Positions 61,457 through 64,000 of a DNA stretch of 64,000 bases are shown piece after piece. The stretch is from NCBI GenBank assembly GCA_035235625.1, contig CP141143.1, forward strand, positions 4,198,501 to 4,262,500, written 5' to 3'. The stretch comes from Saururus chinensis. Taxonomy: Eukaryota > Streptophyta > Magnoliopsida > Piperales > Saururaceae. The position numbers were made by a program, and so were the translations under genes. Position 1 is the stretch's first letter. Each line of letters starts with the position of its first letter. Below the pieces are notes generated by a model. It had not been told where the DNA came from. It saw nothing but the letters and a program-made list of their open reading frames with translations, and did not search any database.

Positions 61457-63374
61457 CTGGTTTCACAAGCATTTCATAGTTCAACATGGCACATCCAGCG
61501 AATAATGTGCTTGCTCCACAATGTGAAGCACATCTGTGTCGCGAGGGGATTCGGCACACGTGAGCAACTTCAAAACATGTAATGTAACTAGATTGCATAA
61601 TTTTTGCTTCCAACTGGATCCACGCCAGCATTTTCAGTGTCACATATTGAAATTCATATTATACAGTGCCCCTTAAGTTAGAACACTTCAATATGGTGTT
61701 TATAAATGATAAAGAGTTGTATGGTGTTCTTTGTATGCTCCAGATTCCCCTTCCTTGACAACGGCCTCATTACCAAACATACGGTGTCCATACAGCACCG
61801 TTCAAACAAGAACCCTCAAAATAAACATTCTACAAAACCCAGACCTTTTTTCCCTATTAAAAAAAAACATTCAAGTGCCTTTTTTAATCGTAAAAAAAAA
61901 AGCATACACTGATAAGAGCATCTCCAGGAATATGGGCATTACACATTATATATAGGAACATAGCCACGAAGGCAATGAGGATCACTGGATATTGAACAAC
62001 ATCAGCACTTCACTAAGCTGAAATGAGCAAATTCAACTCAAACTATAGGTAAGTCTTTCGCAACCAATCAGCAGCCCATACTAAGCAGTCACAAAAAGTT
62101 AAATGCCTCTTCTAAGCACCCCAGTTGGGAATATTGGCTGTTGCTTCATTGACCATCTTCACTAGAGTTACCTGAATCATGTGTTAGGAGATTAAGTGGA
62201 CAGTCTCCGAAATAGAGTTTCCTAATTAAGCAGTCAAAACAATATCAATATTTGTAAAGCCTAAGTTCTATCAAGACTATTAAGGTCATTCAATTTATGC
62301 CAACAAGGCTGAGGCTGAAATGTATTGAGTTTGACATGATCAAAGTATCCCATAAACCAGGGTTTAAAGAAGCAACTTTCCTTTTAATACAAGTTGGCAA
62401 TGGCAACATAACTCTTAGGCAAACATAGACCTGAAAAAGTACAAGACTATTACATTGGGTATAGATTTGTTTTCCATTCTCTCTATCAAACAGTAAGTGA
62501 TGTATTCTTCTGTTTAATCTTTCATCAAAATCAAGATATATACTAAAGCCTCATTAAATAGTACTCTGTTAGTCCCAAATTCCAATTGTTCATTGAAGTA
62601 CACTGTCAAACACACCTGTTTGTAATTGAAGCACCAACATTAATAAAAATTGAATATATCAGCTAATGAAGAAAACAATGAAAACAATTGGGAACAATAA
62701 CTGGGAACCATCTTTCTGCCGCATCAGGATTAGAAGTATGTTATAGCCACAACCACTTGAAGAGCTCAACCTCCCTCTACTCTGAAGTGGATTGAATGGC
62801 AGGATTTATCAAGAAACAAGCCAAAATGACTAGAGATACTTTGCCATCTTGTTTTGTTTTTACAACTATAATCAAGCTCCACAACCCCACAAATATGTTG
62901 GCACTCTCGACCAAAATGTCTGTAACAATCAAACATCAAGATTTTTCTTGCAACCATTTTCATTTTTGGCAATACTATGGCTACCCACACACAGAGAGAT
63001 GAGAAAGAATCTAGCATTACATAAAAAGTAAAATCTTACCACGCTTTCCGGAACCCCTGCTGGGGGCAATGGAAGGTTCCTCGGTGGGGGGCTGCTATCA
63101 AATGATCTTTTATCAAACCTCCATTTTCCAATTTTTCCATAAGTTAATTTACCCTAATTAAAATACCATATGTAAGTGGCGACAATAATGGGCACATGGA
63201 GTAGCAGGCCTAAAAAGGAATTCAAAAGTACCTTCATATCATAGTCACAACCATATGTGTAATGAATTATGAGTTTGTTGCCAACTTCTTGATCCCAAGG
63301 AGGCTTTCATTTGAAAGCATAGACAACATGCAAAATTAGATTTGATAATTAAAATGAGCTCTTGGCTTTGATAA
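61457..63374. repeat. Segmental duplicate, copy B
   Basis: Partner of 53707-55637. It lacks the MITE at the TTCATATTATACAG point and has its own small insertion near 63200 (GGAGTAGCAGGCC...). No gene recognised; short frames are not conserved between the copies in a coding manner. Confidence 0.9.
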
Positions 63375-64000
63375 GTGGTACCAAATTTAGTTATTTTCCA
63401 CGAAAGGAATTAGAACCTACCATGGTAACTACTTTTACCATCCCATTTTAGTAGTCACATTTTTAAAAAGTGTAAATTTTATGGCAGTTGAGAAGGCACC
63501 TTAGATCACAAAAAGTCAAAATTCTAATTAATTAGGCACCTTTTCAGGGCACAAAAAGACAATTTTTCCCATAGCTTTTCTGACTTATTCCCACGTTCCT
63601 AGCCTCCTACTAAAGGAAGAAACTTATTAGAAGCTTTCTAATTGGTACGAGAATGAGAACAGAGACCATTAATATGGGATGGGGGGAGCATAAACCCACC
63701 AGGTGAAGAATTCTGTTATAGACAAGATAGGGGGAAATTGTGAACTTCGATCCACATAAACCAAATTTTAAATGATTCTCCACAACCACATAAACATCAA
63801 TGGTCATATTCGATTATGTTAGCTAGCTTCAATTCTAATAATCATAATCATAATCAAGTAGCGCCTTTTCACAATTTGAGATTGGCAAGATTGGATCTTA
63901 TGCCTCCATTCTATCCTATCTTGTGCCAACTCTTTCATAAGAGATAACACAATCATATGCTTTATTAATAAGTCCATCCAAGTTCTAATGTAGGTCTCTC
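63375..64000. other. Intergenic, single-copy, no gene recognised
   Basis: Starts where the duplication homology ends. AT-rich, with no coding or repeat signal that I can support. Confidence 0.4.

Larger units (their letters stand above)
55638..63374. other. Unit 2 of the tandem duplication
   Basis: Begins CCTGCAGAATATATGCACG, matching the left edge of unit 1 at 25827. It contains, in order, a later solo LTR, the transporter 3' flank, the intact transporter gene, the SET relic and downstream copy B. At 63374 the homology to copy A stops and single-copy DNA follows. Confidence 0.75.

Noticed and set aside
1..64000. CRISPR arrays, operons, riboswitches or prokaryotic mobile systems
   Set aside because: The direct repeats seen are minisatellites inside LTRs without spacers of unrelated sequence, and gene structure is eukaryotic throughout.

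Overview
This is a plant nuclear window, AT-rich and mostly repetitive, from a flowering plant. The evidence is three spliced genes with GT-AG introns, TA-flanked Stowaway-type MITEs, LTR retrotransposon debris, and plant-only gene families (an RGF/GOLVEN secreted peptide and a plant trithorax-like SET protein). The species is not identifiable from the sequence alone. The GC-rich first exon and AT-richer second exon of the transporter gene would suit a monocot or magnoliid, but that is weak evidence.

Layout. 1-12.1 kb: repeat-rich DNA with no recognisable gene (a truncated LTR, an inverted LTR fragment, a 190-bp foldback hairpin, several MITEs). 12.1-14.2 kb: a five-exon gene for a 142-residue precursor of an RGF/GLV/CLEL root growth peptide, with ACGT-core motifs and a TATA box upstream. 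14.3-25.8 kb: MITEs, a LINE RNase H relic, and a 5.8-kb LTR-family copy that carries a ~57-bp minisatellite and a nested solo LTR with a perfect 5-bp target duplication.

25.8-63.4 kb is best read as an old tandem duplication of a divergent gene pair: a glycerol-3-phosphate-transporter-like MFS gene on the minus strand and a trithorax-type SET methyltransferase gene on the plus strand. In unit 1 (about 25827-55637) the transporter survives only as a frameshifted 3' scrap (33320-33535), surrounded by two degenerate copia elements, while the SET gene (38686-53003, 19 coding exons, 2006 residues) is intact. In unit 2 (about 55638-63374) the transporter (59047-60893, two exons, 501 residues) is intact, while the SET gene is reduced to part of intron 11 and exon 12 (60904-61410). 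Each unit therefore kept a different member of the pair. The deletion in unit 2 also placed SET intron sequence about 10 bp upstream of the transporter start codon, so that gene has probably lost its ancestral promoter. A solo LTR with target duplication GATAC and a MITE with an empty site in the sister copy both landed after the duplication.

The three genes act in different processes: secreted peptide signalling, chromatin methylation (nucleus), and organic-phosphate transport (membrane). Apart from the duplicated pair I see no functional cluster. All gene models are hand-spliced from the sequence and checked for reading-frame continuity, not by transcripts.
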